Assembly (NCBI GenBank): GCA_002070455.1 | Contig: MWDG01000012.1 | Location: forward strand, 1-59,294 | Source: Deltaproteobacteria bacterium ADurb.Bin151 | Lineage (GTDB): Bacteria > Desulfobacterota > Syntrophia > Syntrophales > Smithellaceae | Direction: 5' to 3' | Length of the DNA: 59,294 nt | Shown: positions 49,536-58,982 of the stretch, one piece after another | Position numbering within the stretch: the first letter of the stretch is position 1 | Layout: each line of letters opens with the position of its first letter | The notes under the pieces: generated by a model | The model's database searches: none | The model's input: the letters and a program-made list of their open reading frames with translations, nothing else | What the model was told of the DNA's origin: nothing | Program-made: the position numbers and the translations under genes

Positions 49536-51308
49536 GTGAGCCAGTTTATTTCAAAAGATAAAAGAACACATTATTGCGGAAGTTTATCTGAATCAGATGA
49601 CGGCAAAGAAGTTGTTTTAATGGGATGGGTCCATAGAAGACGCGATCACGGCGGTGTGATTTTTGTCGATCTGCGTGACCGCGAAGGAATTGTGCAAATT
49701 GTTTTCAATCCGGAAGCGGGGGAATCCGTCCACGGTGAAGCCCACAAAATCCGCAGTGAATACGTCCTCGCGGTAAAGGGCAAAGTGCGAAAACGTCCGG
49801 AAGGAATGAGCAATCCGGAACTTAAAACCGGCCAGGTGGAAGTCCTTATTTCTGATCTGGAAATCCTCAATGATTCCAAAACCCCTCCTTTCTCTTTCGA
49901 CGATGAGGACATTTCAGAAAACATCCGGCTGAAATACCGCTATCTGGATCTGCGCCGTCCGGCGATCCAAAAGAACCTGTTTCTGCGCAGCAGGCTGGCG
50001 GCGGCAACGCGCCGGTATTTTGAAGAAAACGGCTTCATTGAGGTCGAAACCCCGTTTCTGACCAAAAGCACGCCGGAAGGCGCACGTGACTACCTGGTGC
50101 CCAGCCGCATCAATAAAGGAACTTTTTATGCCCTTCCCCAGTCGCCGCAAATCTTCAAGCAGCTGTTGATGGTTTCGGGATTTGACCGCTATTATCAGAT
50201 TGTCAAATGCTTCCGCGACGAGGACCTCCGGGCTGACCGTCAGCCCGAATTCACACAGATTGACGTCGAAATGTCCTTTGTCACGGAAGAAGACATCATG
50301 CAGATGATGGAAGGCCTGATGGCAGCCATATTCAAGGCCTGCCTGGGCAAAGAACTTGTGCTTCCCCTGCCCCGACTGACCTACGCCGATGCGATCAGCC
50401 GCTATGGCAAGGACAATCCGGACGTTCGCTTCGGAATGGAAATCAGGGATATCACGGATATCGTAAGAAACTCCGGCTTCAAGCTTTTTGCCGAAGTCGC
50501 GGCGCAGGGCGGCGTGATTAAGGCCATCAACGCCAATCAGGCCTCCGGTCTGTCACGTAAAGACCTGGACGGTCTTGCGGATTTTGTCGCCATTTATGGC
50601 GCCAAGGGACTGGCCTGGGCAAAAGTCAACGCTGCCGACTGGACATCACCCATCTTCAAATTCCTGAAGCCTGAGGAGATTACAGGCATTGGGAAATTGT
50701 TAAACGCCAAAGAAGGCGACATCATTTTCTTTGTCGCCGATACCCCAAAAGTGGTCCATGATTCCCTCGGAAATTTGCGTTTGCATCTTGCCAGAAAACT
50801 CAACCTGATCGATCCTGATGCACTGGGTTTCACCTGGGTTACGGAATTTCCGCTTATGGAATACTCGGAAGCGGAAAAACGGTATGTTTCAACTCATCAC
50901 CCCTTCACTTCCCCGTTTTTGGAAGATCTGCCTCTGATGACGACCGATCCGGCAAAAGTCAGGGCCCGGGCTTACGACCTGGTTCTGAACGGTTCGGAAA
51001 TCGGCGGCGGCAGCATCCGTATCCACCGCAAGGACATTCAGGCACAGGTTTTCAGCGCCCTGGGATTGAGTGACGAAGAAGCAAGGCTGAAATTCGGATT
51101 CCTTCTGGACGCTTTAGAATACGGGGCACCTCCGCATGGCGGGCTGGCCTTCGGTCTGGACCGGCTCACCATGATTATGACGAATGCAGAATCGATCCGG
51201 GACGTGATCGCCTTTCCAAAAACACAAAAAGCGGCCTGTCTGCTATCCGACGCACCATCGAAAGTCAGCATCGAACAACTGATGGAACTGTCGCTGAAAA
51301 TTGTTTAA
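49536..51308 (+). CDS. aspS: Aspartyl-tRNA synthetase
   Basis: 590 aa class II bacterial-type AspRS. OB-fold anticodon domain at the N-terminus ([18 protein letters not shown]), motif 2 in [20 protein letters not shown], the GAD-type insert, and motif 3 in [13 protein letters not shown] start at 49536 with GAGG at 49522-49525. It forms a hisS-aspS operon, as in many bacteria. Whether it is discriminating or non-discriminating (also charging tRNA-Asn) cannot be read here. Confidence 0.96.
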   Translation: MSQFISKDKRTHYCGSLSESDDGKEVVLMGWVHRRRDHGGVIFVDLRDREGIVQIVFNPEAGESVHGEAHKIRSEYVLAVKGKVRKRPEGMSNPELKTGQVEVLISDLEILNDSKTPPFSFDDEDISENIRLKYRYLDLRRPAIQKNLFLRSRLAAATRRYFEENGFIEVETPFLTKSTPEGARDYLVPSRINKGTFYALPQSPQIFKQLLMVSGFDRYYQIVKCFRDEDLRADRQPEFTQIDVEMSFVTEEDIMQMMEGLMAAIFKACLGKELVLPLPRLTYADAISRYGKDNPDVRFGMEIRDITDIVRNSGFKLFAEVAAQGGVIKAINANQASGLSRKDLDGLADFVAIYGAKGLAWAKVNAADWTSPIFKFLKPEEITGIGKLLNAKEGDIIFFVADTPKVVHDSLGNLRLHLARKLNLIDPDALGFTWVTEFPLMEYSEAEKRYVSTHHPFTSPFLEDLPLMTTDPAKVRARAYDLVLNGSEIGGGSIRIHRKDIQAQVFSALGLSDEEARLKFGFLLDALEYGAPPHGGLAFGLDRLTMIMTNAESIRDVIAFPKTQKAACLLSDAPSKVSIEQLMELSLKIV

Positions 51309-51350
51309 AGGAGTCATGAATACATAAACCTTTATCGGAATGGAGGTCCC

Positions 51351-51797
51351 ATGAAAACAGAGAGCAGAATGTTGTTACTGGTCGTTTTGGTCATGATATT
51401 CCTTTCCTTAACCATCGCGGGCGCATCTGCGGCAAGCAATGTACAAATCAAACAACTCAAGAGCACAAAGACATGCTCGGCCTGCAACCTGAGCGGAACA
51501 AACTTAAGCAAGCTGGACTTGAGCGGAGCAAACCTGAGCAAATCGAACCTGAGCAAAGCAAACCTCAGTGATTCGAACCTGAGCGGTGCAAACTTAAGCG
51601 AATCGAATTTAAGCGGGGCAAACTTAAGCGGAGCAAAACTCAACAAAACAAACTTCAGTGGTTCAAACTTAAGTGAGGCCAATATGAACAAAGCGGATCT
51701 GTCTGGAACAATCCTGACAGGATCGAACCTCAACGGCGTGACATGGAAAGACGGGGCAAAATGTAAAACGCCTTCAATCGGACAGTGCAATAAATAA
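51351..51797 (+). CDS. Secreted pentapeptide-repeat protein
   Basis: 148 aa with a signal peptide to about residue 28 (TIAGASAAS). The mature part is a continuous A(N/D)LSx pentapeptide array of about 17 coils (residues about 44-128) that would fold as a right-handed quadrilateral beta-helix. Cysteines flank it (CSACN at the start, CKTPSIGQC at the end). The DNA is itself repetitive with a 15-base period. GGAGG lies just before the ATG. The function is unknown; exported arrays of this kind are not the DNA-mimic gyrase-protecting type, which is cytoplasmic. Confidence 0.82.
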   Translation: MKTESRMLLLVVLVMIFLSLTIAGASAASNVQIKQLKSTKTCSACNLSGTNLSKLDLSGANLSKSNLSKANLSDSNLSGANLSESNLSGANLSGAKLNKTNFSGSNLSEANMNKADLSGTILTGSNLNGVTWKDGAKCKTPSIGQCNK

Positions 51798-51832
51798 AAT
51801 GTTCTTTCATCAGAAAGAAAGGGCCGAGTTCA

Positions 51833-52726
51833 ATGACCAGAAGATACATCATCCTGATGATCCTATTTGCAGTGACATTTATTACCGGTTTATCATGGGC
51901 GTCGGATAAAACCATCGAAACCCGTTACATCATTGCAAAAGACGGTACCGGCAAATTATCGGATGCCCGCCTGCAGGAGCTGGCTGATGAGGCCCAGGCA
52001 GCGCTGGAAGGCATCCTCAAATTCTGGTCTGCGGATGTCGATGTTGAGAAATCCGGTAAAATCAAGGTTGTCTTTGATGAGCCACGCAGAAAAATCTATT
52101 ACGTCAGCGTGTTTCACTGGGACATGCAGGGCTTCAGGCGTGTACGGGCCGTTCGGGTCTTCGGCTGTGAAGAAAGACCGCAGGAAATGGTGCACAAGCT
52201 GACAACCGCCGTCTTCCCCCATAATGATAAAATGATCCGAAACATTATGGGCGTTCCTACGGAGGAGCAACTGGGCAATCTTTTAACCTTTCCCAATTGC
52301 GGATTCCCATGTGACGACTGGGTGCTGGTTTTCCTCAAGATAAAATCATACATTCCCCTGGATCAATTGGGGCCGGGTCACGAGGCATGGGGGATGCAAA
52401 CTTCCCCGGACGGTTTCCCTTCCGTCTTTGACAGATCCAGGCAATCAAGAGCCTATGCTCAGGCGGGTTCCTTTGGCAGCTACCTTATCCGGACTTACGG
52501 CATCGACAAGATGAAGAAGTTCTATGCGCTTTCAGAAAAAAAGGACCGGCCGTGGCAGGAGGTCTTTGGGCTCACCCTGCAGGATCTCGAAAAAAACTGG
52601 CTTAAGGACCTGAATGCACTGGAATCAAAGAAAGCCCAAAATATTTCAAAACTGTCGGTGTTGTTCGAGGAAAACCCCAACCGGGCATGCCTGCGGGCAC
52701 AGAAGTTCACCGTCGGGCAACCGTAG
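51833..52726 (+). CDS. Exported gluzincin-like protein with a degenerate active site
   Basis: 297 aa with a signal peptide to about residue 23 (GLSWA). The YAQAGSFGSYLIRTYGIDKMKKFY segment and the DLEKNWLKDL tail resemble peptidase-MA-like gluzincins. Where the zinc motif HExxH would be expected I read HKLTT, so both the catalytic Glu and the second His appear lost. It is therefore either an inactive relative or a different fold that resembles the family by chance. The Cys pairs (CGFPCDD) suggest disulfides. It lies 35 bases after the pentapeptide gene, perhaps co-transcribed. Confidence 0.55.
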   Translation: MTRRYIILMILFAVTFITGLSWASDKTIETRYIIAKDGTGKLSDARLQELADEAQAALEGILKFWSADVDVEKSGKIKVVFDEPRRKIYYVSVFHWDMQGFRRVRAVRVFGCEERPQEMVHKLTTAVFPHNDKMIRNIMGVPTEEQLGNLLTFPNCGFPCDDWVLVFLKIKSYIPLDQLGPGHEAWGMQTSPDGFPSVFDRSRQSRAYAQAGSFGSYLIRTYGIDKMKKFYALSEKKDRPWQEVFGLTLQDLEKNWLKDLNALESKKAQNISKLSVLFEENPNRACLRAQKFTVGQP

Positions 52727-52945
52727 AAGATGAAACATTAATTCCCATTTGATTTTCCAGAACAAAAGCTTCTGTTTGAGATTGCATTATCTGATCACAG
52801 GTCAACAATCATAGAACATTAAAATGGCATTAGACGGCGTATTTTTTGACAATAAGTGTAAAGAAGATCGCGAATCATGACTTTTTCCTCTAACAAAGTA
52901 TTCGTTAGCTTACAACGTCATGCGCTCTTTCAATGGGCATTCATT

Positions 52946-54964
52946 TTATGATTTGAACGCCTTCGAGAAAAAGATCTCCTGCCCCTGCCTGGGTTCAATC
53001 CTGAATCGGTACCATCGCCCTTCCCTTTTTTCAGGGTTGAACCAACGGGTTTCGTATATCCCCATTTTGGAGTCAGTTAACTTACCTGTAAAGGTCACCG
53101 ACAAGTCGTAGCCATCGTCATTGACAGGAATTCCATCCATTTCCAGAGGGAACCATTTACCCCCATCCTCACTGTACTCGATTGACACCAGGCGACGGTG
53201 AAAGTCGATCAGCGTAGGGGGAACATCAACCCATTTGATGTGCCAATACTCTTCACCGCCTTCAGGCTCCTTCAGCTTTGGTTCCTCAAGCGTCACCCTC
53301 CTGCCCTGCGGGGCATCATACTCCAGGTAGAATGTGTTCCCTGTAAGCTGAAATGTCCATGATCCGGGTATGTCAGAGAACTCTCCCTTTCTTGCCAGAT
53401 CACTCACAACACTGGCGGCATGGGCGGCGATGAAGGGATTGGTATTAGGGCCGTAAAGTGTATGACCGCCCTCGTAGCGCTGTTGGGCATATTCCTCCGG
53501 GGTTGTGCAGTAGCCGGTATAACCGTTGGAAACACTTATCACCACAAAGCGTGTGTCCGCGGGCAAACCGCCCTGAAAAGACGATTTTTGACAAGCCGCG
53601 GCAATCCGTCGTCCTGATTCGATGGTGACCTCGTAGGGAAGAGGCAGAAGGACCATATCATGCAGGCGGATCGCCTGAAAGGTGATCCGGTGGGGAAATT
53701 CATCCCGCGGCAAAATGAGCGACTGGAAAGGCCATAGGGCGATTCGCCGGCTGCCGTGGCATCCACCGGTAAAGATCCACCGTCTGGATCCTTCTTTAAA
53801 AAACGGCAGCCAGTTGAGAACGGGAGTGGGACCTCCATCATACGCGCCGGCAAGCAATGTATTCCCCACCCGGGGAGGATCGCATATCACGATCCCGTCA
53901 ATGGCATTCTCCTGAAATAAATCGATCTCCCGAAGGGCCGCTTCTATCTTCACCCTGCCGGTGAGTTGACTTTCCAGCGAGTGGAAAAGCCCGATCGCTT
54001 TTTGCCCGATGCCGACACCAATTTTTCTGGACTCCCTGTAACCATCCCCTTCAGATATAATGTCAGGTGCAATGTCTGCATGTGTACCGTTGACCACGGC
54101 ATGGATGAACCCTGCGGTTTTATATTTTCTTGCAATCTCCCATTCGAGCTCTCTTTCGATGTAAGCAAAAACATCAGCATTGTAAAGGGTGTTTTGTGAA
54201 GGCACGGTGGTTCCGTGAATTGAATAAACAGTAAGGGCACCGGCAGGAACATAAGCGCCGCTTTTGGCGTCAAAGCAATCAACACGCACCATATACATCG
54301 TGGGATTTACTGCCTTGCGAATGTCCCCTGCTTTCACAGGATCGGCATTCAAGTTTGCCCGGTAGGCCTGGATACTACGGTTGCGCGTGAAGCCATAGAT
54401 TTCCGCACTTCCCGTGGCAATCCTGGCGGGTCTTCTGCTGTTGTATGCGTCAATGATTGCGGAGGCGATCTGGCCGGCAATAAAGTCGAAAAATTTCAAG
54501 TCCAGTCCGCCTGCGTTTGCCGTGTTCATCAGGTAAAAATTGCTTCCCGAAAGGTTGCCCGGGCCGGAATGTGTATGGGTCGCCGACAGCATGATGCCTT
54601 TCAGATCCAGGTCCGTCTTATCAGCCACCAGTTCAGCAACCCGGCGATGCACCAGTTCGGAACCCGTCAGGAGATCGCACTGGACCATTGCCACAGGCCC
54701 TTGCCCCACAGGTTTAAGGTAGATAGCGCGGGCATATAGGCGTGTACGGAAGCCCTTCCCGTAATTTCCATTGGCTGAGTAACCTGCCATCGGCATGCCC
54801 GGCCGCGGAGTAATGTCCGCCCTGCCGACACCGGCCAGAAGTGAGGCGTTGCGTTCTGAAGTCAAGGGCGTCACTCGACGCACTTCCAGGTTGATGGAGG
54901 AACCGCAGCCGGTCAGGATGCATGCCACCATTATGATAGCGACTTTTGTCATCCCTCGCAACAT
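52946..54964 (-). CDS. Neutral/alkaline ceramidase-like lipoprotein
   Basis: About 672 aa. A lipobox LTGC (C20) indicates a lipoprotein. The ceramidase-family body starts AGVGRADITP and carries THTHSGPG and VNGTHADIAPD (metal-site histidines), TVYSIHG in the serine-type region, and a C-terminal Ig-like domain (PPTLIDFHRRL). The family hydrolyses the N-acyl bond of ceramide; the true substrate here is unknown. The ATG at 54964 has AGGAGG 6 bases upstream, so the longer frame to 55039 is not used. It is monocistronic. Confidence 0.84.
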   Translation of the reverse strand: MLRGMTKVAIIMVACILTGCGSSINLEVRRVTPLTSERNASLLAGVGRADITPRPGMPMAGYSANGNYGKGFRTRLYARAIYLKPVGQGPVAMVQCDLLTGSELVHRRVAELVADKTDLDLKGIMLSATHTHSGPGNLSGSNFYLMNTANAGGLDLKFFDFIAGQIASAIIDAYNSRRPARIATGSAEIYGFTRNRSIQAYRANLNADPVKAGDIRKAVNPTMYMVRVDCFDAKSGAYVPAGALTVYSIHGTTVPSQNTLYNADVFAYIERELEWEIARKYKTAGFIHAVVNGTHADIAPDIISEGDGYRESRKIGVGIGQKAIGLFHSLESQLTGRVKIEAALREIDLFQENAIDGIVICDPPRVGNTLLAGAYDGGPTPVLNWLPFFKEGSRRWIFTGGCHGSRRIALWPFQSLILPRDEFPHRITFQAIRLHDMVLLPLPYEVTIESGRRIAAACQKSSFQGGLPADTRFVVISVSNGYTGYCTTPEEYAQQRYEGGHTLYGPNTNPFIAAHAASVVSDLARKGEFSDIPGSWTFQLTGNTFYLEYDAPQGRRVTLEEPKLKEPEGGEEYWHIKWVDVPPTLIDFHRRLVSIEYSEDGGKWFPLEMDGIPVNDDGYDLSVTFTGKLTDSKMGIYETRWFNPEKREGRWYRFRIEPRQGQEIFFSKAFKS

Positions 54965-55207
54965 TATCAACCTCCTGTAAATATGTGAACCGCCGTGCAT
55001 AGATGAACCCTTTTTAAGGCACGAAGATTGGGAAACCATTCTATATCATCAGTATGATACACAAATGCATAATCGTAAAGCACTTTTTGATCCGTAATGA
55101 TTCAATCCATTGTTGCTTTGCAGTGATGTTATTTGAGAAAAATTTTTTAACTTGTAGCCGGCTGGTCTGTCATGTTAGTGTCATGTCCCGATGAAAGGAG
55201 ACCGCAA

Positions 55208-56290
55208 ATGACCCCTTATGAAAGATTAAGAGAAATACTGGATGCTCATCCTGCCACCGCTCCAAAAGCAGAATCAATCGATCAGATACTGCGCATCCTT
55301 TTCACACCCCAAGAAGCAGACATTGCCATTCATATGAGTTTCAAGCCAAAAAAGGTTGCTTCCATTGCGAAGCTGGTTGGTCTGGACGAGGACACGGTCA
55401 AGAGCAGCCTTGAATCCATGGCCAATAAAGGTATTATTTTCTCACGCAGGAAAGATGGCGATGTATCCTATGGTCTGGTACCTCTTATCCCCGGCGTCTT
55501 TGAGTTTCCTTTCATGAAGGGTGGCGGAACTCCCATGCATGACCGTCTCAGCAAGCTCTGGGGAAAATACCACCATGAAAGCCTGGGGGCCTCCTTTGCC
55601 GGAAATCCTACTCCGCTTATGCGGGTGGTCCCCGTGGAGAAATCAGTAACGGCGCAGAACCGCATTCATCCTTATGAAGAAGTTAAAAATTTTATTCATA
55701 ACGCCAATTTCATTGCTGTGGCAGGTTGTGCCTGCCGGATAAGCGTCGGCAAGTGTGACAAACCCAAAGAAGTATGTCTTATCTTTGACGGAACAGGCGA
55801 GTTTCTGGTGGAACGCGGCTTTGCACGCCAGATAACAAAAGAAGAAGGCTTAAAAGTACTGGATCTGGCTGAAGAAGCAGGACTCGTACACACAAGCAAC
55901 AACAGTGCCGACAAAGCCAGTCTGATCTGCAACTGCTGTCCATGCTGCTGCACCATACTGCGGGGGAAAACGCAGCTGAAACATCCCCACGCGTTTGAAC
56001 CCAGCCGGTTTGCCGCCTTTGTAAAAAAGGATGACTGCACCGGATGCGGTATCTGTGAAGAAGAACGATGTCCCGTAAAAGCCGTCACCATGATCGAAGA
56101 TGTCGCTTTTGTTCATCAGGACGAATGTATTGGCTGCGGGTTATGTGTGACGGGCTGTCCTGTTGATGCCATCGAACTGGTTGAAAGGAAACAAGTACCT
56201 GCCGTTCCGGCAACGATTCAGGACATGGCCGTCAAAGTCCTTCAGGAGAAAGGCAGGATGGACGCTTTTATGAAGGTCATGCAGGGTTAG
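55208..56290 (+). CDS. wHTH / Cys-cluster / 2x[4Fe-4S] ferredoxin-type protein (paralogue 2)
   Basis: 360 aa. Winged-helix N-terminus (SIAKLVGLDEDTVKSSLESM, then KGIIFSRR) followed by PGVFEF. The central cluster is CACR-x5-C-x6-C, then AEEAGLVH and CNCCPCCC. The C-terminus has ferredoxin motifs CTGCGICEEERC (x4 in the last gap) and CIGCGLCVTGC. The ATG at 55208 with AAAGGAG 7 bases upstream gives the family N-terminus; an upstream ATG at 55172 would add 12 residues. It lies 134 bases before hypA on the same strand, so it may share expression with nickel-enzyme maturation. Confidence 0.8.
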   Translation: MTPYERLREILDAHPATAPKAESIDQILRILFTPQEADIAIHMSFKPKKVASIAKLVGLDEDTVKSSLESMANKGIIFSRRKDGDVSYGLVPLIPGVFEFPFMKGGGTPMHDRLSKLWGKYHHESLGASFAGNPTPLMRVVPVEKSVTAQNRIHPYEEVKNFIHNANFIAVAGCACRISVGKCDKPKEVCLIFDGTGEFLVERGFARQITKEEGLKVLDLAEEAGLVHTSNNSADKASLICNCCPCCCTILRGKTQLKHPHAFEPSRFAAFVKKDDCTGCGICEEERCPVKAVTMIEDVAFVHQDECIGCGLCVTGCPVDAIELVERKQVPAVPATIQDMAVKVLQEKGRMDAFMKVMQG

Positions 56291-56424
56291 GGCCGATACG
56301 GCAAGGTTTATCTTTCATGGCCTGGAAGGTGCGATTTTGCATATGAAGGTTGCCAAAAGCATGTGGCCTCTCCGTACATTTCGCAGATACTTAAACACAT
56401 ACCTGGCGGAGAATCAGAAAAAAC

Positions 56425-56775
56425 ATGCATGAACTGCCCATTACGGAAAGCATTTTAAACATTGTGCTCAAGCACGCGGCCAAAAACAACGTCCGGCAAG
56501 TAGTCGCCATTCATCTGCGGATCGGAAAACTCAGCGATCTCGAAGATGAATGGATCCAGCATTATTTTGACTATTTAAGCAAAGGCACTATGGCCCAGGG
56601 TGCAAAACTGATCATTGAACGCACACCGATCATCTTGCAGTGCAACAGCTGTAAAAATTCTTATGAAGCGGACATGGCTACGATAGGCGATGCCGCCTGC
56701 CCAGCCTGCGGGCAGACGGACAGCACGTTGATTTCCGGACGGGAATACCATATCAAGGACATGGAGGTGCAGTGA
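56425..56775 (+). CDS. hypA: Hydrogenase nickel-insertion chaperone HypA
   Basis: 116 aa. The N-terminal MHE carries the nickel ligand His2. Zinc cysteines are C73, C76, C92 and C95 (CNSC...CPAC). It delivers nickel to [NiFe] hydrogenase large subunits together with HypB. hypB follows with a TGATG overlap. A TGG...GC spaced by 10 (56318-56332) weakly resembles a sigma-54 promoter. Confidence 0.94.
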   Translation: MHELPITESILNIVLKHAAKNNVRQVVAIHLRIGKLSDLEDEWIQHYFDYLSKGTMAQGAKLIIERTPIILQCNSCKNSYEADMATIGDAACPACGQTDSTLISGREYHIKDMEVQ

Positions 56776-57449
56776 TGGAAGAAGTCAGGCTCATTGAAGT
56801 CAAGGAAGAAATTCTGGCCGACAATAACCAGGTTGCGGCAGGCGTCCGCGATCAGCTGCGCAATAAAAAGACCCTACTCGTCAATTTAATGTCCTCACCG
56901 GGGTCGGGCAAGACCAGCCTCATTCTCCGCACCGTTGAAGGTCTGAAGCAGGGTCTGAAAATAGGTGTCATTGAAGCGGACATTGATTCCAAAGTGGATG
57001 CGGAAAAGGTGGCCGCCAGTGGAATTCCGGCAATCCAGCTCCGGACCGGCGGTTTTTGTCATCTCGACGCAACGATGGTCACACAGGGAATTGATGCTCT
57101 TGCAGAAAATGATTTGGATCTGATCATTATTGAAAATGTAGGCAACCTGGTTTGCCCTGCCGAGTTTGACACGGGTGCGCACAAAAACGTCATGATCCTG
57201 AGCGTTCCGGAAGGCGACGACAAGCCCCTTAAATATCCCCTCATGTTCAGCATCTGCAATGTCCTTCTGATCAACAAAATCGACTACCTTTCATTGAGCG
57301 ATTTCGATATGGCCGCCCTGCGCAAAAGGGTCCTTGCCTTGAATCCCGGCATAAAAATAATTGAAGTCTCCTGCAAAACAGGGGCAGGTATTGATAATTG
57401 GATCGCCTGGCTTGGACAGGAAGTCGAATCATTCCGTTCAGGTCAATAA
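56775..57449 (+). CDS. hypB: Hydrogenase maturation GTPase HypB
   Basis: About 224 aa SIMIBI GTPase with Walker A SSPGSGKT (about 40-47), NKID G4 and the conserved metal-site residues in GGFCHLDA and ENVGNLVCPA. The N-terminal CxxCGC nickel site and the His-rich stretch of some HypBs are absent. ATG 56775 is preferred because GGAGG lies 7 bases upstream; GTG 56772 is also in frame. No hydrogenase structural gene or hypCDEF is in the window. Confidence 0.94.
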   Translation: MEEVRLIEVKEEILADNNQVAAGVRDQLRNKKTLLVNLMSSPGSGKTSLILRTVEGLKQGLKIGVIEADIDSKVDAEKVAASGIPAIQLRTGGFCHLDATMVTQGIDALAENDLDLIIIENVGNLVCPAEFDTGAHKNVMILSVPEGDDKPLKYPLMFSICNVLLINKIDYLSLSDFDMAALRKRVLALNPGIKIIEVSCKTGAGIDNWIAWLGQEVESFRSGQ

Positions 57450-57463
57450 CTGATTAAACATCG

Positions 57464-57500
57464 CCCGGGAAATGATCGCCCTGGTTTCCCGGGTTTCTTT
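57464..57500 (+). terminator. Intrinsic terminator after hypB
   Basis: A perfect 9-bp stem (CCCGGGAAA 57464-57472 with TTTCCCGGG 57485-57493), a 12-base loop and TTTCTTT following. It ends the paralogue 2-hypAB segment. Confidence 0.8.
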
Positions 57501-57597
57501 CGCATCCGCCGGATCCGGCCACGATCTGTTTTTCATCGTCAGGGGAGAAGCCGGATCATAGTCCCTGTTAAGAACAGCATGAATTGTCGTGTTGTCG

Positions 57598-58740
57598 TCA
57601 GTTTAGCTTTTTCTTTGGTGGAATCCTTACAATTCTTTCTTTGCCCTTCACCATGGTTATTGCGTTTTGCGGGCAGAAATGCGCACACACTCCGCATCCG
57701 ATGCAACGGTCCCCTTTTCTGCGGGCTTTTTTGTCGTCATTTAAGTAAGCCGCATAGGTATGACATTTCTCAACGCATGTACCGCATCCAATGCAGAGTT
57801 CATCGTTCACCACGGACATAAAACTGGTCACGTTGGCAATAGGCGCGATCATATTATCAGCCCCGTTTGCGCAACAGCACCGGCAGCAATTGCAGATACT
57901 GGTTTCATCCTTGCTGGTATCGAAATTCGGATGATAGGCCTTATGCACAAGCCCCGCTTCCTCCGCCCGCTTCAATACTTTCAGCGCTTCATCCTTGGTA
58001 ATCATTCTTGAAAAACCCTGCTCGGATGTAAATTTCGCCGATTTGCCAAAAGTGAAGCACGTTTCCCTTTCATCCGTCTGTTTGCAAGGCGTCCCTTCCA
58101 TGTCTTTGTAGTGACGGCAGAAACAATGCCCCAGCGCAATCTCGTCGAACTTCTGAATGAGTTCCTCAACTCTTTGAGAAGGCACAACTCTGTCGACTGC
58201 TGTTTCCAGTTCCTGGTTGATGATAATTTTAACAGGTTCGCTTTTCGGTTTGTTTTCATAAACCGGCACGGTTCTGTCAACAGGCGGCGCGGTCATGAGC
58301 ATGGGAATAATCACATCATAGTTGTCCTGAACCATGCTGTCCAGTTCCGTAAATAGCTTATTGAATAATGCAGCTATTTCCCTGTTCCGTTCAGTAATCT
58401 CGAGCTTGCCCATGAAATTATATTCAAAGGTCCCGACGTTAAGCAGCGGGAGTAGTCTGAAAACCATGATTCCCTTGCTGTTGGGTTGATTAAAGATAAC
58501 GCCCCTGGCCGCAAGGTCCTTCACTTTTTTGTTGATGTCGTCTTCCGACAGCCCGCTGGATAACTTCAGCTGTTCCATCGTCTGGGATTTTTTTTCGTTG
58601 AAAGAAGCGATAAAATCCACTTCATCTTCCATAATGAAATATTTTAACAATTGGATAAGTGTATCGCTGACAGGAAGCGGAGTGCCCCCCGCCTGGCTGA
58701 TGATCTCACCGGCTTTTTTGTATTTTTCGTCCATGTTCAT
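57598..58740 (-). CDS. wHTH / Cys-cluster / 2x[4Fe-4S] ferredoxin-type protein (paralogue 3)
   Basis: 380 aa. The winged-helix N-terminus (QTMEQLKLSSGLSEDD, then LAARGVIFNQ) is followed by NVGTFEYNF and a longer linker than in its paralogues. The central cluster is CFCR-x9-C-x8-C, then AEEAGLVHK and CNCCRCCC. Two ferredoxin motifs end the protein: CIGCGTCVEKC and CIGCGVCAHFC. The ATG at 58740 has GGGAG 8 bases upstream. It is convergent with hypAB. It would share a cofactor set with paralogues 1 and 2; its function is unknown. Confidence 0.8.
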   Translation of the reverse strand: MNMDEKYKKAGEIISQAGGTPLPVSDTLIQLLKYFIMEDEVDFIASFNEKKSQTMEQLKLSSGLSEDDINKKVKDLAARGVIFNQPNSKGIMVFRLLPLLNVGTFEYNFMGKLEITERNREIAALFNKLFTELDSMVQDNYDVIIPMLMTAPPVDRTVPVYENKPKSEPVKIIINQELETAVDRVVPSQRVEELIQKFDEIALGHCFCRHYKDMEGTPCKQTDERETCFTFGKSAKFTSEQGFSRMITKDEALKVLKRAEEAGLVHKAYHPNFDTSKDETSICNCCRCCCANGADNMIAPIANVTSFMSVVNDELCIGCGTCVEKCHTYAAYLNDDKKARRKGDRCIGCGVCAHFCPQNAITMVKGKERIVRIPPKKKLN

Positions 58741-58982
58741 GTTTATTGCTCCCGTTATTATTTAATATTTTTGGCAAATCACCGCGTAGGCACAGAAATC
58801 GAACCTTTTGCGAAATCATACCATTATCTACAACAGCATGCGGCACGCAGTATAGATGCGGCACTTTTCCTTGTCAATGAATATGAGTTAATAAATGACA
58901 TTTTTTATTCCTGTATTTAGAACTTGATAATATCTCATCAATTCTAGTATCATCGGAAAAAAATTGCGGCTCAGGAGGTCCC

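Noticed and set aside
51332..51790. 152-codon open frame on the minus strand with a periodic protein (F/A-P-L-K-F repeats)
   Set aside because: It is the shadow of the pentapeptide DNA repeat read backwards; no SD, and its periodicity is explained by the plus-strand gene.
51800..51818. TTCTTTC/GAAAGAA hairpin after the pentapeptide gene
   Set aside because: Weak AT stem without a T run; more likely sequence background.
58741..58982. Several -35/-10-like pairs before the solute-binding protein gene
   Set aside because: All have at least two mismatches or off spacing; none stands out.
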